DNA of 64,000 bases from Sulfurospirillum halorespirans DSM 13726 (GCF_001723605.1 NZ_CP017111.1:2914001-2978000); one strand, 5' to 3'; positions 25,924 to 36,133 are shown, counted from the first letter of the stretch. Notes: a model not told the origin generated them from the sequence alone. Made by a program: numbers and translations.

Positions 25924-26631
25924 CTACTTCAATTTAACAATATACCCACCATTAAACGCTTGCAAATCATAACGATAATGCCCATCGAGTAAGAGTGCAA
26001 TACGGTAAAATCCATCATGACTACCTAACGTTGCAGAGACAAAAGGTGCTTTGTTAAACTCTAAGCTTTTCGTTCCGTACGCATTCACTTTTTTAAAATC
26101 GATCACAACCTTGTAAGGATCAGCAATGAGAAAATCTCGGATTTTACTCTCTTTGGTAAAAATAGTAATCTCGTTTTGATTGATAAAAAAGGAGAGATCT
26201 TCATTTAACTTAAAGGCGTTACTTGCGTTTGCATTAGCCGTTGAGGAGGGTTTTTCCTCTTTGAGAATCGGTGCGGGTGGAAGATCTTTTTTCTCAATTG
26301 GTAGTGGTGTTACAACAGGGACACTCGGTATAGGCGCATTGGTTTCTGTTTTTTGACTTAACATAAGTGGTAAATGCCAATCAACATTCTGATCAATTGC
26401 AACAATCTCTTCGCTGATAGATCCGTCTAAATTTTGAAACGTTACAGAAGCACTTTTTAAAATACGTGCGCTGCTTGGAAGGGTTAGCGTGGTGCTTTTA
26501 AAGTCGGTTAATTCGTCTTTAATTTGTGTGGTTTTCCCCACCGTTTGCGGAGACATACTTGTCTCAAAAGGATTTTCTCTCGCCTCTAATATCACTGCAA
26601 GAGATAGAAAAAGCCAAAGAATCTTCTGCAT
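25924..26631 (-). CDS. AMIN-domain periplasmic protein
   Basis: The 235-residue product has an N-terminal signal peptide (MQKILWLFLSLAVILEA), a low-complexity Pro/Lys-rich middle (about 105-140), and a C-terminal AMIN domain of about 95 residues (DLSFFINQNEITIFTK, then DPYKVVIDFKKVNAYG, ending GGYIVKLK). AMIN domains target proteins to peptidoglycan, septa or secretin complexes. It lies downstream of the FtsB-like gene, an order common in Campylobacterota, which suggests a role at the cell envelope or division site. No catalytic domain is visible. Confidence 0.82.
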   Translation of the reverse strand: MQKILWLFLSLAVILEARENPFETSMSPQTVGKTTQIKDELTDFKSTTLTLPSSARILKSASVTFQNLDGSISEEIVAIDQNVDWHLPLMLSQKTETNAPIPSVPVVTPLPIEKKDLPPAPILKEEKPSSTANANASNAFKLNEDLSFFINQNEITIFTKESKIRDFLIADPYKVVIDFKKVNAYGTKSLEFNKAPFVSATLGSHDGFYRIALLLDGHYRYDLQAFNGGYIVKLK

Positions 26632-26644
26632 CTGCTCTCCTTAA

Positions 26645-26917
26645 TTATCGATCGGGGTCCAATTGTCGCAATTCAAAGTACTCTTTTTGTAACACAGCAT
26701 TCTCATCTTTGAGACTTTTGATTTTTGAAGTTAACGTGTCTTTGTCGGCTTGGAGATTTAAAAGCACATCCAGTGAGCTTTTTCCAAATAAAACATCTCC
26801 GATATAGAGTCCAAAGCCAACGACCAAAACCACTAACGATAAAATTTTGAGATAAAAGAGAGCAGATCTTCCGCTCTCTTCGGCTTCATCGTCAAATTCG
26901 TCTAAAACATCACTCAT
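26645..26917 (-). CDS. FtsB/DivIC-like septum protein
   Basis: This 90-residue bitopic protein has an acidic cytoplasmic N-terminus, one membrane segment ([20 protein letters not shown], about 25-45), then a coiled coil ([18 protein letters not shown] through [11 protein letters not shown]). The layout matches septum-formation initiators FtsB/DivIC, which form a divisome scaffold with FtsL and FtsQ. It overlaps the 3' end of eno by four bases. The call rests on architecture and conserved context, since sequence identity in this family is always low. Confidence 0.75.
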   Translation of the reverse strand: MSDVLDEFDDEAEESGRSALFYLKILSLVVLVVGFGLYIGDVLFGKSSLDVLLNLQADKDTLTSKIKSLKDENAVLQKEYFELRQLDPDR

Positions 26918-28185
26918 TTAGTAAAGAGTTGTTTTCCTATGTACTCGCCAAGCTCAAGCTCTTTCTCGATCTCGAGCAAACGGTTGTATTTAGCCGTTCG
27001 CTCACCGCGAGCTGTTGCGCCTGTTTTGATCTCACCGGTATTCAACGCTACGGCAAAATCGGCAATAAACGCATCTTCGCTCTCACCACTTCGGTGACTC
27101 ATCACACATTTGTAGTTGTTGCGTTGTGCAAGGCGAACCGTTCGCATGGTTTCTGTGACAGAGCCAATTTGATTGGGTTTAATCAAAATTGCATTACCAA
27201 TACCTTTGGCAATGCCCTCGCCTAAGATTTTCTCATTGGTCACAAAAAGATCATCGCCCACAAGTTGAATTTTTGAACCCAATTTCTCGGTCAAAAGTTT
27301 CCAGCCATCCCAGTCATCTTCACTCAAACCATCTTCGATCGAAACAATCGGATATTTCGCGCAAAGGTTCTCATAGTATGCTACAAGCTCAGCACTGCTG
27401 AGTGTTCTTTTTTCAGAGTCAAGTTTATAACCACCATCACACACAAGCTCACTGCTAGCAACATCCAGAGCAATCGCAATATCAATGCCCGGTTTATAAC
27501 CTGCTTTTTCAATCGCTTGCATAATCACTTTAATCGGCTCTTCATTGTCTTTCAAATTGGGCGCAAAACCACCCTCGTCACCAAGTGCTGTGCTCTCACC
27601 CATGCCTGCGATGATTTTTTTCAACTGATGATAGACTTCAACGCATGATCTGAGTGCCTCAGAAAAATTCTCAAAATTAAGTGGCATGATCATGTATTCT
27701 TGAAAATCAACGCTGTTATTGGCATGGCTTCCGCCATTGATGATATTAAACATAGGCGTTGGAAGCGTCATAGCGTTGCTTCCACCAAGGTAACGGTAGA
27801 GTGGAATGCCTAGACTCATAGCAGAAGCGCGCGCAACTGCCATAGAGACACCCAAAACTGCGTTTGCGCCTAAGCGTCCATAGTTTTCGGTTCCATCCAA
27901 TTTTTTCATCGTTTCATCAATCATTGCTTGATTAAACGGGTTAAGACCAATGAGTTCATCTGAAATTTCAGTATTCACATTTTCACACGCTTTGAGCACA
28001 CCTTTGCCCATATAGCGACTGTCCGCATCTCGTAATTCTAACGCTTCTCGTTTGCCCGTACTTGCGCCACTGGGTACAATCGCACTGGCAACGGTTCCAT
28101 CGCTAAGGGTTACTTTGGCACGAACCGTTGGATTGCCACGACTATCGAGTACTTCGTCTGCTGCAATATCTTCGATATAGATCAT
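26914..28185 (-). CDS. eno: Enolase
   Basis: Enolase converts 2-phosphoglycerate to phosphoenolpyruvate. The 423-residue protein carries [10 protein letters not shown]-type [18 protein letters not shown], the substrate loop [15 protein letters not shown], the metal-binding [14 protein letters not shown], and the signature [13 protein letters not shown], followed by [17 protein letters not shown]. The start codon overlaps the recA stop. The recA-eno order is conserved in Campylobacterota. No palindrome copy is present in this highly conserved gene. Confidence 0.98.
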   Translation of the reverse strand: MIYIEDIAADEVLDSRGNPTVRAKVTLSDGTVASAIVPSGASTGKREALELRDADSRYMGKGVLKACENVNTEISDELIGLNPFNQAMIDETMKKLDGTENYGRLGANAVLGVSMAVARASAMSLGIPLYRYLGGSNAMTLPTPMFNIINGGSHANNSVDFQEYMIMPLNFENFSEALRSCVEVYHQLKKIIAGMGESTALGDEGGFAPNLKDNEEPIKVIMQAIEKAGYKPGIDIAIALDVASSELVCDGGYKLDSEKRTLSSAELVAYYENLCAKYPIVSIEDGLSEDDWDGWKLLTEKLGSKIQLVGDDLFVTNEKILGEGIAKGIGNAILIKPNQIGSVTETMRTVRLAQRNNYKCVMSHRSGESEDAFIADFAVALNTGEIKTGATARGERTAKYNRLLEIEKELELGEYIGKQLFTK

Positions 28186-29225
28186 TCATCTTCCTTTATC
28201 TCATCGGCACCACATGTCATAACCATCGCATTGCCACCGATTGCTTGTTTGATTTTCTCTTCAATTTCTAACGCTAACGCTGTGTTTTCTTTTAAAAATG
28301 CTTTTACATTCTCTCGACCTTGCCCCAATTTTGTCTCATTGTAACTAAACCAAGCGCCACTTTTATCGATGATGTCAAGCTTGACACCATAATCGACCAT
28401 TTCGCCCTCTTTTGAGATACCTTCGCCGAACATAATATCAAACTCCGCTTGACGAAACGGAGGTGCCACTTTATTTTTAATGACTTTGGCTTTGACTCTG
28501 TTACCAATCTGCTCTTCGCCTTGTTTAAGGGTCGCGATTTTACGCACATCAATACGCACGGAAGCGTAAAATTTCAAGGCATTTCCACCCGTTGTCGTTT
28601 CAGGGGAACCATAACCCATCGTACCGATTTTCATACGAATTTGGTTGATAAAAATAACGGTGGTATTCATTTTGTGTACCACTGCGGTGAGTTTACGAAG
28701 GGCTTGACTCATGAGTCTTGCTTGAACGCCCATGTGCGAATCGCCCATATCGCCTTCAATCTCACTCTTTGGTGTCAGAGCTGCGACCGAGTCAATAACG
28801 ATCACATCTACTGCGCCACTGCGTGCCAATGTCTCAACGATGTCGAGTGCTTGTTCACCAAAATCGGGTTGCGAAACCAAAAGGTTTTCGATGTCTACGC
28901 CCAAATTTCCTGCGTATTTGACATCAAGGGCATGCTCGGCATCGACAAAGGCGCAGACACCGCCTTGGGATTGAGACTCCGCAATGATTTGAAGCGACAA
29001 TGTCGTTTTTCCCGAACTCTCAGGTCCGTAAATTTCAATCACACGACCTTGAGGAATACCACCGATTCCAAGGGCAAGATCGAGCCCAATGGAACCCGTG
29101 CTAATGGATGCAATGGGTTCAACCACTTTATCGCCTAGTCTGACCAGTGCCCCTTTTCCAAACGCTTTGTCGATCTGTTTGATCGCAAGGTCAAGTGCTT
29201 TTCTTTTATTTTCGTCGATTTGCAT
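28182..29225 (-). CDS. recA: Recombinase RecA
   Basis: The 347-residue protein has the Walker A motif [15 protein letters not shown], the Walker B region [15 protein letters not shown], the L2 loop region [20 protein letters not shown] and a C-terminal acidic tail. It forms the nucleoprotein filament in homologous recombination and, where present, the SOS response. It is the first gene of the recA-eno-ftsB-like-AMIN operon. The 150-base upstream region shared with mqnD holds divergent promoters. I saw no clear LexA box. Confidence 0.98.
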   Translation of the reverse strand: MQIDENKRKALDLAIKQIDKAFGKGALVRLGDKVVEPIASISTGSIGLDLALGIGGIPQGRVIEIYGPESSGKTTLSLQIIAESQSQGGVCAFVDAEHALDVKYAGNLGVDIENLLVSQPDFGEQALDIVETLARSGAVDVIVIDSVAALTPKSEIEGDMGDSHMGVQARLMSQALRKLTAVVHKMNTTVIFINQIRMKIGTMGYGSPETTTGGNALKFYASVRIDVRKIATLKQGEEQIGNRVKAKVIKNKVAPPFRQAEFDIMFGEGISKEGEMVDYGVKLDIIDKSGAWFSYNETKLGQGRENVKAFLKENTALALEIEEKIKQAIGGNAMVMTCGADEIKEDE

Positions 29226-29339
29226 TGTACTACCTCTTTTATAGTGTTATTATTTTATCATTTTGAGCTTGAAAAAGCCCTTTGAAGCAATTCTATACGA
29301 TTTTTACAAAAGCGGTTCAAAATATTTCAATATGTAATA

Positions 29340-29357
29340 TGTTAGAATAATCCTAAC
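29340..29357 (+). promoter_or_regulatory. Probable mqnD promoter with an overlapping inverted repeat
   Basis: TGTTAGAAT (29340-29348) is an extended -10 element. It overlaps the imperfect operator-like repeat GTTAG-N7-CTAAC (29341-29357). The start codon of mqnD is 19 bases further on. A regulator binding there would block the promoter, but none is known. Confidence 0.4.
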
Positions 29358-29375
29358 ACTTTTGTAAGGATACTT

Positions 29376-30239
29376 TTGAAAACCTTAACCGTAGCGCATT
29401 CACCCGATGCTGATGATATTTTTATGTATTATGCCATTAAATTTGGCTGGGTGAGCACCCCTGAACTTAGCTTTGAAAATCTAGCGCTTGACATAGAAAC
29501 CTTGAATGTTGAAGCTCTGAAAAACAGTTATGATATTACTGCCATTAGCTTCGCACTCTACCCTAAAATTCGCAGTGAATACGCGCTCTTGCGTACTGCG
29601 GTGAGTTTTGGCGAAGGGTATGGGCCTAAGCTTGTGAAGAAACAAGCGTCCAAACTCAAACGCAATTTTAAAGTAGCCCTCAGTGGAACCCATACGACCA
29701 ATGCACTTTTATTTAAAATCGCTTATCCTGAAGCGCGCATCATCTACAAAAACTTCTTAGAGATCGAGCAAGCCGTGTTGGATGGCGAAGTGGATGCGGG
29801 AGTTTTGATTCATGAGAGTATCCTCAATTTTAGCGATGAGCTCGTGGTTGAACGAGAGCTCTGGGACATCTGGAAAGAGTTGTGCAAAGAAGAGCTTCCA
29901 CTTCCTTTAGGCGGCATGGCGCTTCGTCGCTCGATGCCCATTTCGCGAGCGATTGTTTGCGAAGATGCACTCATTCAAGCCGTCAATGTCGCACATACGC
30001 ACCAAGGAGTTCTTTCAAAAATGCTGCTTGAGCGAAATCTGGTTCGTGTCGATCAAGCAACGCTGAAAAAATACCTAGGACTTTATGCCAATGAACACTC
30101 CATCGAAATGAGCGATCTTCAGTACCAAGCGATTGACACACTCTTTGAAATCGGCTTTAAACATGGCTTTTACGACCAATCCATCAAGGCACGCGACTAT
30201 CTTATTCCCAAAGAATACGACGCACTGCGCAACAGCTAA
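29376..30239 (+). CDS. mqnD: 1,4-dihydroxy-6-naphthoate synthase (futalosine menaquinone pathway)
   Basis: This 287-residue protein is of the MqnD/periplasmic-binding-protein fold. It starts at TTG with AAGGA seven bases upstream and contains AHSPDADDIFMYYAI, YDITAISFALYP and VDAGVLIHESILNF, as in MqnD. MqnD cleaves cyclic dehypoxanthinyl futalosine to 1,4-dihydroxy-6-naphthoate. Campylobacterota make menaquinone by this route rather than the Men pathway, so it supports the taxonomic call. It is followed by fliQ after 13 bases. Confidence 0.88.
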   Translation: MKTLTVAHSPDADDIFMYYAIKFGWVSTPELSFENLALDIETLNVEALKNSYDITAISFALYPKIRSEYALLRTAVSFGEGYGPKLVKKQASKLKRNFKVALSGTHTTNALLFKIAYPEARIIYKNFLEIEQAVLDGEVDAGVLIHESILNFSDELVVERELWDIWKELCKEELPLPLGGMALRRSMPISRAIVCEDALIQAVNVAHTHQGVLSKMLLERNLVRVDQATLKKYLGLYANEHSIEMSDLQYQAIDTLFEIGFKHGFYDQSIKARDYLIPKEYDALRNS

Positions 30240-30252
30240 AAGGAGCGATTGA

Positions 30253-30519
30253 ATGGAAGCAAAGCTTATCGGTCTTGGCGTTGAAACATTTAAAATAGCC
30301 CTTCTTCTCTCCATGCCGATGCTTCTTGCTGGGTTGGTGGCAGGTCTAGCGATTAGTATTTTTCAAGCCGTAACGCAAATCAACGAATCAACCCTGAGCT
30401 TTGTGCCCAAAATTCTTATCACCATTGTGGTTGCCATTTTGACAATGCCGTGGATGATGAACATGATGATCGAGTTTACCACTCGCATTATTGATATGAT
30501 CCCTTCGTTTATCTTTTAA
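30253..30519 (+). CDS. fliQ: Flagellar export protein FliQ
   Basis: The 88-residue protein has two membrane segments (about 17-38 and 52-72) and the typical text LAISIFQAVTQINESTLSFV. FliQ is part of the FliPQR core channel of the flagellar type III export gate in the inner membrane. Length and topology are standard. Its TAA stop shares its last A with the murB ATG. Its isolation from other fli genes is normal for this phylum. Confidence 0.96.
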   Translation: MEAKLIGLGVETFKIALLLSMPMLLAGLVAGLAISIFQAVTQINESTLSFVPKILITIVVAILTMPWMMNMMIEFTTRIIDMIPSFIF

Positions 30520-31292
30520 TGACGAAAACCGTTAATTTCTCGACCTTCTCCAGCATCAAAATTGGCCCGATCGTCGATGTTTTACTGCTGGATTCTCTGG
30601 CACCTCTGCCCGAAAACTACCGTCTGATTGGAGGCGCGAACAACCTTCTTGTAAGCCCCAATCCACCGCCTCTTGCGATGCTGGATAAATGTTTTGACTT
30701 CATTCGTTTGGAAGAAAATGTTTTACATGTAGGCGGTGCAACACCGAGTGGAAAGATGCTCTCCTTTGCTAAAAAACACAACCTCTCAGGCTTTGAACTG
30801 ATGCAAAAACTCCCCGGAACGCTTGGAGGCATGATCGCGATGAATGCAGGACTTAAAGAGTGGGAGATTTTCAACAACCTTAGTGCGATTCGAACCAAAC
30901 AGGGATGGGTTGAAAAAGCACAGATAAAACACGGCTACCGCTTCGCCAAAATCGAAGGTGTCGTCTATGAAGCAACCTTTACATGTAAAGAAGGTTTTGA
31001 TGAAAATCTGCTCGCGATGTTCAAACAAATGCGCGATAATCAACCCAAAGAGGCAAGTGCAGGAAGCTGTTTTAAAAACCCTGTGGGTAATTTCGCAGGC
31101 AAACTTATTGAAGAGGCTGGCTTTAAAGGCAAACGCGTAGGCGCTATGATGTTTAGCCCTGTTCACGCCAACTTTTTGGTGAATTGTGGTGGGGGAAGCT
31201 ACGCGCAAGCGATAGAACTAATCGCATCAGTGAAAGAAGAGGTTTTCAAGCGCTTTGGGGTGAAACTGGAAGAAGAGATTATCATCCTTTAG
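30519..31292 (+). CDS. murB: UDP-N-acetylenolpyruvoylglucosamine reductase
   Basis: MurB reduces UDP-GlcNAc-enolpyruvate to UDP-MurNAc in peptidoglycan synthesis. The 257-residue protein has IGGANNLLV, LQKLPGTLGGMIAMNAG within the FAD-binding region, SAGSCFKNP (catalytic Ser) and AGFKGKRVGAMMFSPVHANF. It is of the short MurB type found in Campylobacter and Helicobacter. The start overlaps the fliQ stop by one base. Palindrome 30979 encodes FTCK in frame; a near copy (TTACATGTAG) lies at 30723. Confidence 0.95.
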   Translation: MTKTVNFSTFSSIKIGPIVDVLLLDSLAPLPENYRLIGGANNLLVSPNPPPLAMLDKCFDFIRLEENVLHVGGATPSGKMLSFAKKHNLSGFELMQKLPGTLGGMIAMNAGLKEWEIFNNLSAIRTKQGWVEKAQIKHGYRFAKIEGVVYEATFTCKEGFDENLLAMFKQMRDNQPKEASAGSCFKNPVGNFAGKLIEEAGFKGKRVGAMMFSPVHANFLVNCGGGSYAQAIELIASVKEEVFKRFGVKLEEEIIIL

Positions 31293-31307
31293 CTTTATAG
31301 TTAATAG

Positions 31308-31442
31308 ACGTCTTGCAAAACTAAGTTTGCAAGACGTAAAAAGCACCAAAGGTGCGTGGGCATTCCGCCGAGGAAAACGCAGTGTTAACGTAGTCTTTAG
31401 AGCTTTGCTTTAAAGACATGTAAAGAGTTCTGCAAAGAACTC
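31308..31442. repeat. Dispersed ~100-bp intergenic repeat, copy B, with outer hairpin
   Basis: A 12-bp perfect hairpin (ACGTCTTGCAAA with TTTGCAAGACGT, loop ACTAAG, 31308-31337) is followed by the repeat proper in reverse orientation (31343-31442). The repeat runs GCACCAAAGGTGC, then GTGTTAACGTAGTC, and ends GAGTTCTGCAAAGAACTC. It fills the space between convergent murB and tsaD, reaching into the tsaD stop codon, and probably ends both transcripts. Confidence 0.87.
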
Positions 31443-32443
31443 TAATAAAAAATATCTTTCGATGAACTGCGTACTTTCAAATCGGCGACGGCGACAAAAG
31501 CGTCTTTGTGGTACGCTTCCACGGCACAACGCCCGATCATAGCGGCATTGTCGGAGCAAAACTCCATTTTAGCCGTGTGCAGTTTGGCTTTTTTGGAGGC
31601 GCAAAAAGCTTCGAGTTCACCTCGCAAGTACAAATTGGCGCTTGCTCCACCTACGACTCCAAAATGCTCCACAGAGCGCTCTTTGTACGCTTTTTTGATC
31701 TTTTGCATCAGATGGGCAACCGCTACGCGTTGAAACGAAGCGCAGATGTCGCAGATGGTTTGCTCATCAAGATTCCCGTGTGCTTCAATGCAGAGCCTCA
31801 CTTGATTTTTAAGCCCCGAATAGCTAAACGCCAGCAGTGAGGAAGAGGTACCTTGCAGCGGAATTGTAAAATCAAACCGCTTTGCATTGCCTTTTTTAGC
31901 GTATCTTTCGATAATGGCGCCTGCAGGATAAGGCAGTCCGAGCATTTTTCCCACTTTGTCAAAACTTTCACCAAAGCTATCATCCATCGTTGTGGCAAGG
32001 AGCTTTATCTCGTCCAAATTCGTTACATGTAAAAGCTGTGTGTGTCCGCCCGAAACCAGTAAAACATCGAGAGGGAAAAGCGTTTCAGCCTCAATAAACA
32101 AAGAGCAGATATGCCCTTTGAGATGATTGATACCCAAAAGCGGAAGATTCAGCGCCACACTGAGCGCTTTTGCCATACTCACACCCTCAACCAGTGTCAC
32201 CGAAAGCCCTGGCTCATTCGTTACCGCAATCGCTTTAAGCTGTGAAAAATAGGATTTTGCCTCTTCCAGTATCTTGGGCAATGTCACCGCGTGTAGACGG
32301 GCAGCCAGTTCAGGAACCACGCCACCATACTGAGCATGTTCCGCATCTTGGGAGATTTTTTTATGAAAAAGAAGTTTTTTGTCTTTAAGGCGCGTGATCG
32401 CAATCGAGCTATCATCGCAGCTGCTTTCAATGCTTAAAATCAT
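31442..32443 (-). CDS. tsaD: tRNA N6-adenosine threonylcarbamoyltransferase
   Basis: TsaD transfers the threonylcarbamoyl group to A37 of ANN-decoding tRNAs. The 333-residue protein starts MILSIESSCDDSSIAI and has HAQYGGVVPELAARLH with the metal-binding histidines, VLLVSGGHTQLLHVTN and CSDNAAMIGRCAVEAY, all diagnostic. It directly follows the peptidase gene, sharing a junction without a gap. Palindrome 32033 encodes LHVT inside the conserved region. Confidence 0.97.
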   Translation of the reverse strand: MILSIESSCDDSSIAITRLKDKKLLFHKKISQDAEHAQYGGVVPELAARLHAVTLPKILEEAKSYFSQLKAIAVTNEPGLSVTLVEGVSMAKALSVALNLPLLGINHLKGHICSLFIEAETLFPLDVLLVSGGHTQLLHVTNLDEIKLLATTMDDSFGESFDKVGKMLGLPYPAGAIIERYAKKGNAKRFDFTIPLQGTSSSLLAFSYSGLKNQVRLCIEAHGNLDEQTICDICASFQRVAVAHLMQKIKKAYKERSVEHFGVVGGASANLYLRGELEAFCASKKAKLHTAKMEFCSDNAAMIGRCAVEAYHKDAFVAVADLKVRSSSKDIFY

Positions 32444-33190
32444 CTACACAATCTTCACGTGCCACGGCTCAAACCTGACGCCATCGCCATTGCCAATGGT
32501 GTAGCGTGTTGAGACATAGGAGAGTTTTTGCAGATTCCAAAACTCCTCGGTACGTGCGAAATTTGCTGTAAAATTTTGATGTCCCCAACCACGTTTACCC
32601 ACATCAAAATCACCCACAGAGTGGTATGAAAATCCTGGAGGCACGAGCGAGCGCGATGCCATAGTGATGTTGCCATTTTCATTTTTTATTTTTTCGAGAT
32701 GGAGGCTCAGCTGTTTGACCACACTGCGCACGCCTGAGGTTAACACAAGGGTCGGTCCAATATCTTTCATCAAACGAAGTAAAAGCTCTTGGGAGATGTC
32801 ACGGTAAACATAATGCCCTGTACCATCTATCTTGATCACATCTTTTTCTTGGATCGTATCGCTTAAATGCTCAATCGTCCGCTTCCCGTAAAAGCCATAG
32901 ATCACAGGGTCGGTGTAAAAAATCTCTTCCATATAGGCAATTTCAGTAGGCGTGAAGGCACCAATTTTAGGGAAATTTTTAGCGATTTTTAGGGTTTCAT
33001 CAAAGGAGATTAGATTGAAGTTTGCATATCCAACGGTATGTTCTACCTTATCCAGTTTTTGAATGACAGATTCAAAGACGGCTTTGTGTTCATTTTTAAT
33101 CCAAATATCAGGATGTTTCAGCTCATCGGCTTGTGCTAAACTCCCGATAAGCGTTGCGCCCATCACTCCTAAAAAGTCTCTTCGTATCAT
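32444..33190 (-). CDS. Tat-exported M15-type D-alanyl-D-alanine carboxypeptidase-like protein
   Basis: The 248-residue protein begins MIRRDFLGVMGATLIGSLAQA, a twin-arginine signal (RRDFLG) with a signal-peptidase site. The C-terminal domain has VLTSGVRSVVKQ, SYHSVGDFDVG (metal-ligand His and Asp) and FEPWHVKIV (second His). These are the zinc motifs of VanY/DacB-type M15 peptidases that trim peptidoglycan stem peptides in the periplasm. The twin-arginine signal suggests export in folded form. The N-terminal 110 residues are unassigned. Confidence 0.8.
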   Translation of the reverse strand: MIRRDFLGVMGATLIGSLAQADELKHPDIWIKNEHKAVFESVIQKLDKVEHTVGYANFNLISFDETLKIAKNFPKIGAFTPTEIAYMEEIFYTDPVIYGFYGKRTIEHLSDTIQEKDVIKIDGTGHYVYRDISQELLLRLMKDIGPTLVLTSGVRSVVKQLSLHLEKIKNENGNITMASRSLVPPGFSYHSVGDFDVGKRGWGHQNFTANFARTEEFWNLQKLSYVSTRYTIGNGDGVRFEPWHVKIV

Positions 33191-33224
33191 TTTCGCCCTA
33201 TGTGTTGGTCATTATTCTATGTGA

Positions 33225-36110
33225 TTATAACATGTGCGCTTGATTTTTCAATAAGAGCTCCACATCGTGCGCAGGTATGGGTTTGCTAAAGAGATACCCT
33301 TGCATCAATTCACACCCACTGCTGTAAATAAACTCTTTTTGCCCTTTCGTCTCCACACCTTCTGCAAGCACCTTAAGCCCAAGCCCACGGCCAAGTTCAA
33401 TGATGGTGCGTGCAATCGCGCGATCTGCCCCACTCTCTTCCAAATTTTGCACAAAACTTTGATCAATTTTAAGCTTTGTGATCGGAAGCTGCTTCAGGTA
33501 CGCCAAGGAGGAGTGCCCTGTTCCAAAATCGTCGATGGAAATGTCTACACCCAGTTCTCGAAAACGCTTTAAAAGGGCGATGGATTTGGAGGTGTCTTTC
33601 ATAATAAACCGCTCCACAATCTCCATCTCAATCCATTCAGGCTTACAGCCGCTCTCCCGTAAACTTTGAATCATAAACGCGACTAACCCCGCAGATTCGA
33701 GCTGTTTTCCTGCGATATTGATCGCCGTTTTACCAGGATCAAGGCCCATGTCATACCATGCTTTAATTTGGCGCATGACCTCTTTGATGACCCAATTACC
33801 AATCTCAACGATCAGTTCGCTCTCTTCAGCAATGTGAATAAAATACCCTGGTGCGGTAAGGCCTCTGGTCGGATGATTCCACCGTATCAACGCTTCAAAT
33901 CCCACAATTTTATCGGTCTGAAGGTTAATCTGCGGTTGATAAAAAATAACAAACTCATCATTGGCAAGTGCTTTATTTAAACTTTTTTCTACTTCAAGAT
34001 GCTCATTCGTCTCTTCGTTCATCTCTTGGTCAAAAAAGACGTAGCGATTGCGCCCTTTGGATTTGGCTTTGTACATGGCAATATCGGCATTTTTAAGCAG
34101 TTTACTCGCCGTTTCACCATCATTGGGGTACACACTCACCCCAATACTCATCGTGATTTTAAAGCTCTCATTTCCTAAACAGAAGGGCTCTTGAAAAGCA
34201 TTGACCAGCTTTTTAATCGCAATAAAAATATCGCTCACATCTTTACACCCATCGAGCAAGACGATAAACTCATCCCCACTCAGACGCGCTACCGTATCGG
34301 TCTCACGCACACTGTTTTGCATCCGTCCTGCAATCGTTTTTAAAAGCATATCGCCCGCGTCATGCCCCAAGGAGTCATTGACACTTTTAAATTTATCGAC
34401 ATCCACAAACATCACGCCTAACACTTTGTTATCACGACTCGCTTTTTTGATCGACTGGGTGAGCCTGTCTTGCAGAAGATTGCGGTTGGGAAGCCCCGTG
34501 AGCGTATCGTGTTCTACTTGATGAATTAAGAGTTTTTTCTGCTTTTTATTCTCTTCCTCAAGCTCTTTACGCATCGTAATATCTCGTACCGAACAGTGCT
34601 GGATGATGCCTTTATCCATGCGAATCGTTGTCATCATCACACTGATCCAAAACAGCGCCCCATCACATGCCCTTGCTTGCCACTCAAACTTATGCACCCC
34701 TTGTTGCGACGCTAACGCATTCATCCAGAGCGCTTTTTCATACGAACTTTGATCATCGGGTTGAAATTCAGGAGAGAGATCGGAGAGGGTTACATTGATG
34801 AGCTCTTTTTTATCGCTGGCTTTAAACATACGTATGATGGCTTCGTTACAATCAACAAAAATACCCTCTTTGAGTAACCAAATACCATCGGCAGACTTTT
34901 GATACAGCGTTTCAAACACCAATTTTTGCTCACGAATCTGTTTATTGCTCAGCAAAAGATGATTTTCGTAGCGAGATAAAACCGATCGAAGCTTCGTTGA
35001 GATAAAAAACATAATGCCCATCACTAAAAGCATAATGATAAGGGAAACGGCTAGCATATTGATGATGGTGGATTGCATTTTAGCGCGCAGCAATTGTTCT
35101 TGCTCTAAAAGAGCATTGTTCTCCTCAAAAAGATAGGCACCTGTGCCAATAACCCACCTAAATTGGGGGATGGGGCGAATAAAAGAGATCTTGCTGCGAT
35201 CCTCCGCCGTGGGATGATACGAAGCGACATAGGTCATGAAAAAGCCCTCAAGATTTCGCTTGCCCCCTTCGACAATATCTTTGATCACGGAATGCCCATT
35301 GATCACGACATCGAGTCTATTTTTCCCAACCAAAGAGTGATCACCATGGGAGATCGTGTACCCATCATAATCGTACGCAAAGATGTAACCGTATTCACCA
35401 TACTTGGTATTTAACAGCAGTTTTTGGGTCTCTTTTTTGATGCGCTCTCGCACTTCATCTTCATACCGACCACTAGCGACATAGATGTTTAAAGGAGAAA
35501 ATTGTCGTACATAGCCTATTTTAGTGCGTACGTTTGTATCTCTAGGGTTTTTCCAAGGGTAAACTAAAGAGAAAGCCTCTTCTGCTTTAAGCCGCTCAAT
35601 CCCCTCTTTGATAAAAAATCGACCGTTCTCATCTTGCTCATCAAGAAAATTTTTACCCTCTAACTCTTTATTGGCACCGTGCATGACACACGTTCCATCC
35701 AACCCAAAAACCACATAATACCCACTCAAATCACTAAAAAAGCGTGTATCTCGAAGTTTGTTTTTGATTTTTTGCAAGATCTGTTCACGGGGAAGATTAG
35801 GGTTTTCGGTATAAATATCATTGATAATTTGATACGAAAGATTGACGATATTTTTGATCTCGTCTCTGGCTTCACGCATGATAAATTTCTCATTTTCATT
35901 GATGTACTCCACGAGTTTATCAATGCGCTCTTGCGCTTGCGCTTTGGAACGTTTTACATAAGCAATGCGTGTGTTATCAAGGGATTTTTGGTACTCCGCG
36001 CGCTCTGCGGTGATCACAATAACCAACGTAATCGAGAAGGTCAGCAAAATGGCAAACGCTGGCAAAAAAACAATCCATTTGGTAATATTTTGTTTCTTTA
36101 AGCTCAGCAA
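33225..36110 (-). CDS. Membrane sensor with Cache, PAS, GGDEF and EAL domains
   Basis: This 961-residue protein has a membrane segment at about 12-34. A large periplasmic region to about 345 carries two Cache-like units (LSGYYVVFGLDGTCVMHG and EYGYIFAYDYDGYTISHG). A second membrane segment (about 350-370), a PAS domain (about 395-510), a GGDEF domain (RLSGDEFIVLL, about 530-690) and an EAL domain (GFEALIRWNHP, then IDDFGTGHSSLAYL and KIDQSFV) follow. The SGDEF form is usually still active, and all EAL catalytic residues seem present. It would sense a small periplasmic ligand and set c-di-GMP levels, possibly affecting motility. It appears monocistronic. Confidence 0.92.
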   Translation of the reverse strand: MLSLKKQNITKWIVFLPAFAILLTFSITLVIVITAERAEYQKSLDNTRIAYVKRSKAQAQERIDKLVEYINENEKFIMREARDEIKNIVNLSYQIINDIYTENPNLPREQILQKIKNKLRDTRFFSDLSGYYVVFGLDGTCVMHGANKELEGKNFLDEQDENGRFFIKEGIERLKAEEAFSLVYPWKNPRDTNVRTKIGYVRQFSPLNIYVASGRYEDEVRERIKKETQKLLLNTKYGEYGYIFAYDYDGYTISHGDHSLVGKNRLDVVINGHSVIKDIVEGGKRNLEGFFMTYVASYHPTAEDRSKISFIRPIPQFRWVIGTGAYLFEENNALLEQEQLLRAKMQSTIINMLAVSLIIMLLVMGIMFFISTKLRSVLSRYENHLLLSNKQIREQKLVFETLYQKSADGIWLLKEGIFVDCNEAIIRMFKASDKKELINVTLSDLSPEFQPDDQSSYEKALWMNALASQQGVHKFEWQARACDGALFWISVMMTTIRMDKGIIQHCSVRDITMRKELEEENKKQKKLLIHQVEHDTLTGLPNRNLLQDRLTQSIKKASRDNKVLGVMFVDVDKFKSVNDSLGHDAGDMLLKTIAGRMQNSVRETDTVARLSGDEFIVLLDGCKDVSDIFIAIKKLVNAFQEPFCLGNESFKITMSIGVSVYPNDGETASKLLKNADIAMYKAKSKGRNRYVFFDQEMNEETNEHLEVEKSLNKALANDEFVIFYQPQINLQTDKIVGFEALIRWNHPTRGLTAPGYFIHIAEESELIVEIGNWVIKEVMRQIKAWYDMGLDPGKTAINIAGKQLESAGLVAFMIQSLRESGCKPEWIEMEIVERFIMKDTSKSIALLKRFRELGVDISIDDFGTGHSSLAYLKQLPITKLKIDQSFVQNLEESGADRAIARTIIELGRGLGLKVLAEGVETKGQKEFIYSSGCELMQGYLFSKPIPAHDVELLLKNQAHML

Positions 36111-36133
36111 TGCGCACTCCAGCCTGATAAGGA

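Noticed and set aside
28449-29138. A 229-codon open frame antisense to recA
   Set aside because: It lies wholly within recA on the other strand, shows no recognisable domain or ribosome-binding site, and reflects the codon pattern of recA.
30786-31208. A 140-codon frame antisense to murB
   Set aside because: murB is unambiguous on the plus strand and the antisense frame has no family match or promoter.
31308-31337. A plain intrinsic terminator of murB
   Set aside because: The hairpin is strong, but no T-run follows on either strand and it is physically attached to a dispersed repeat, so it is recorded as part of that repeat instead.
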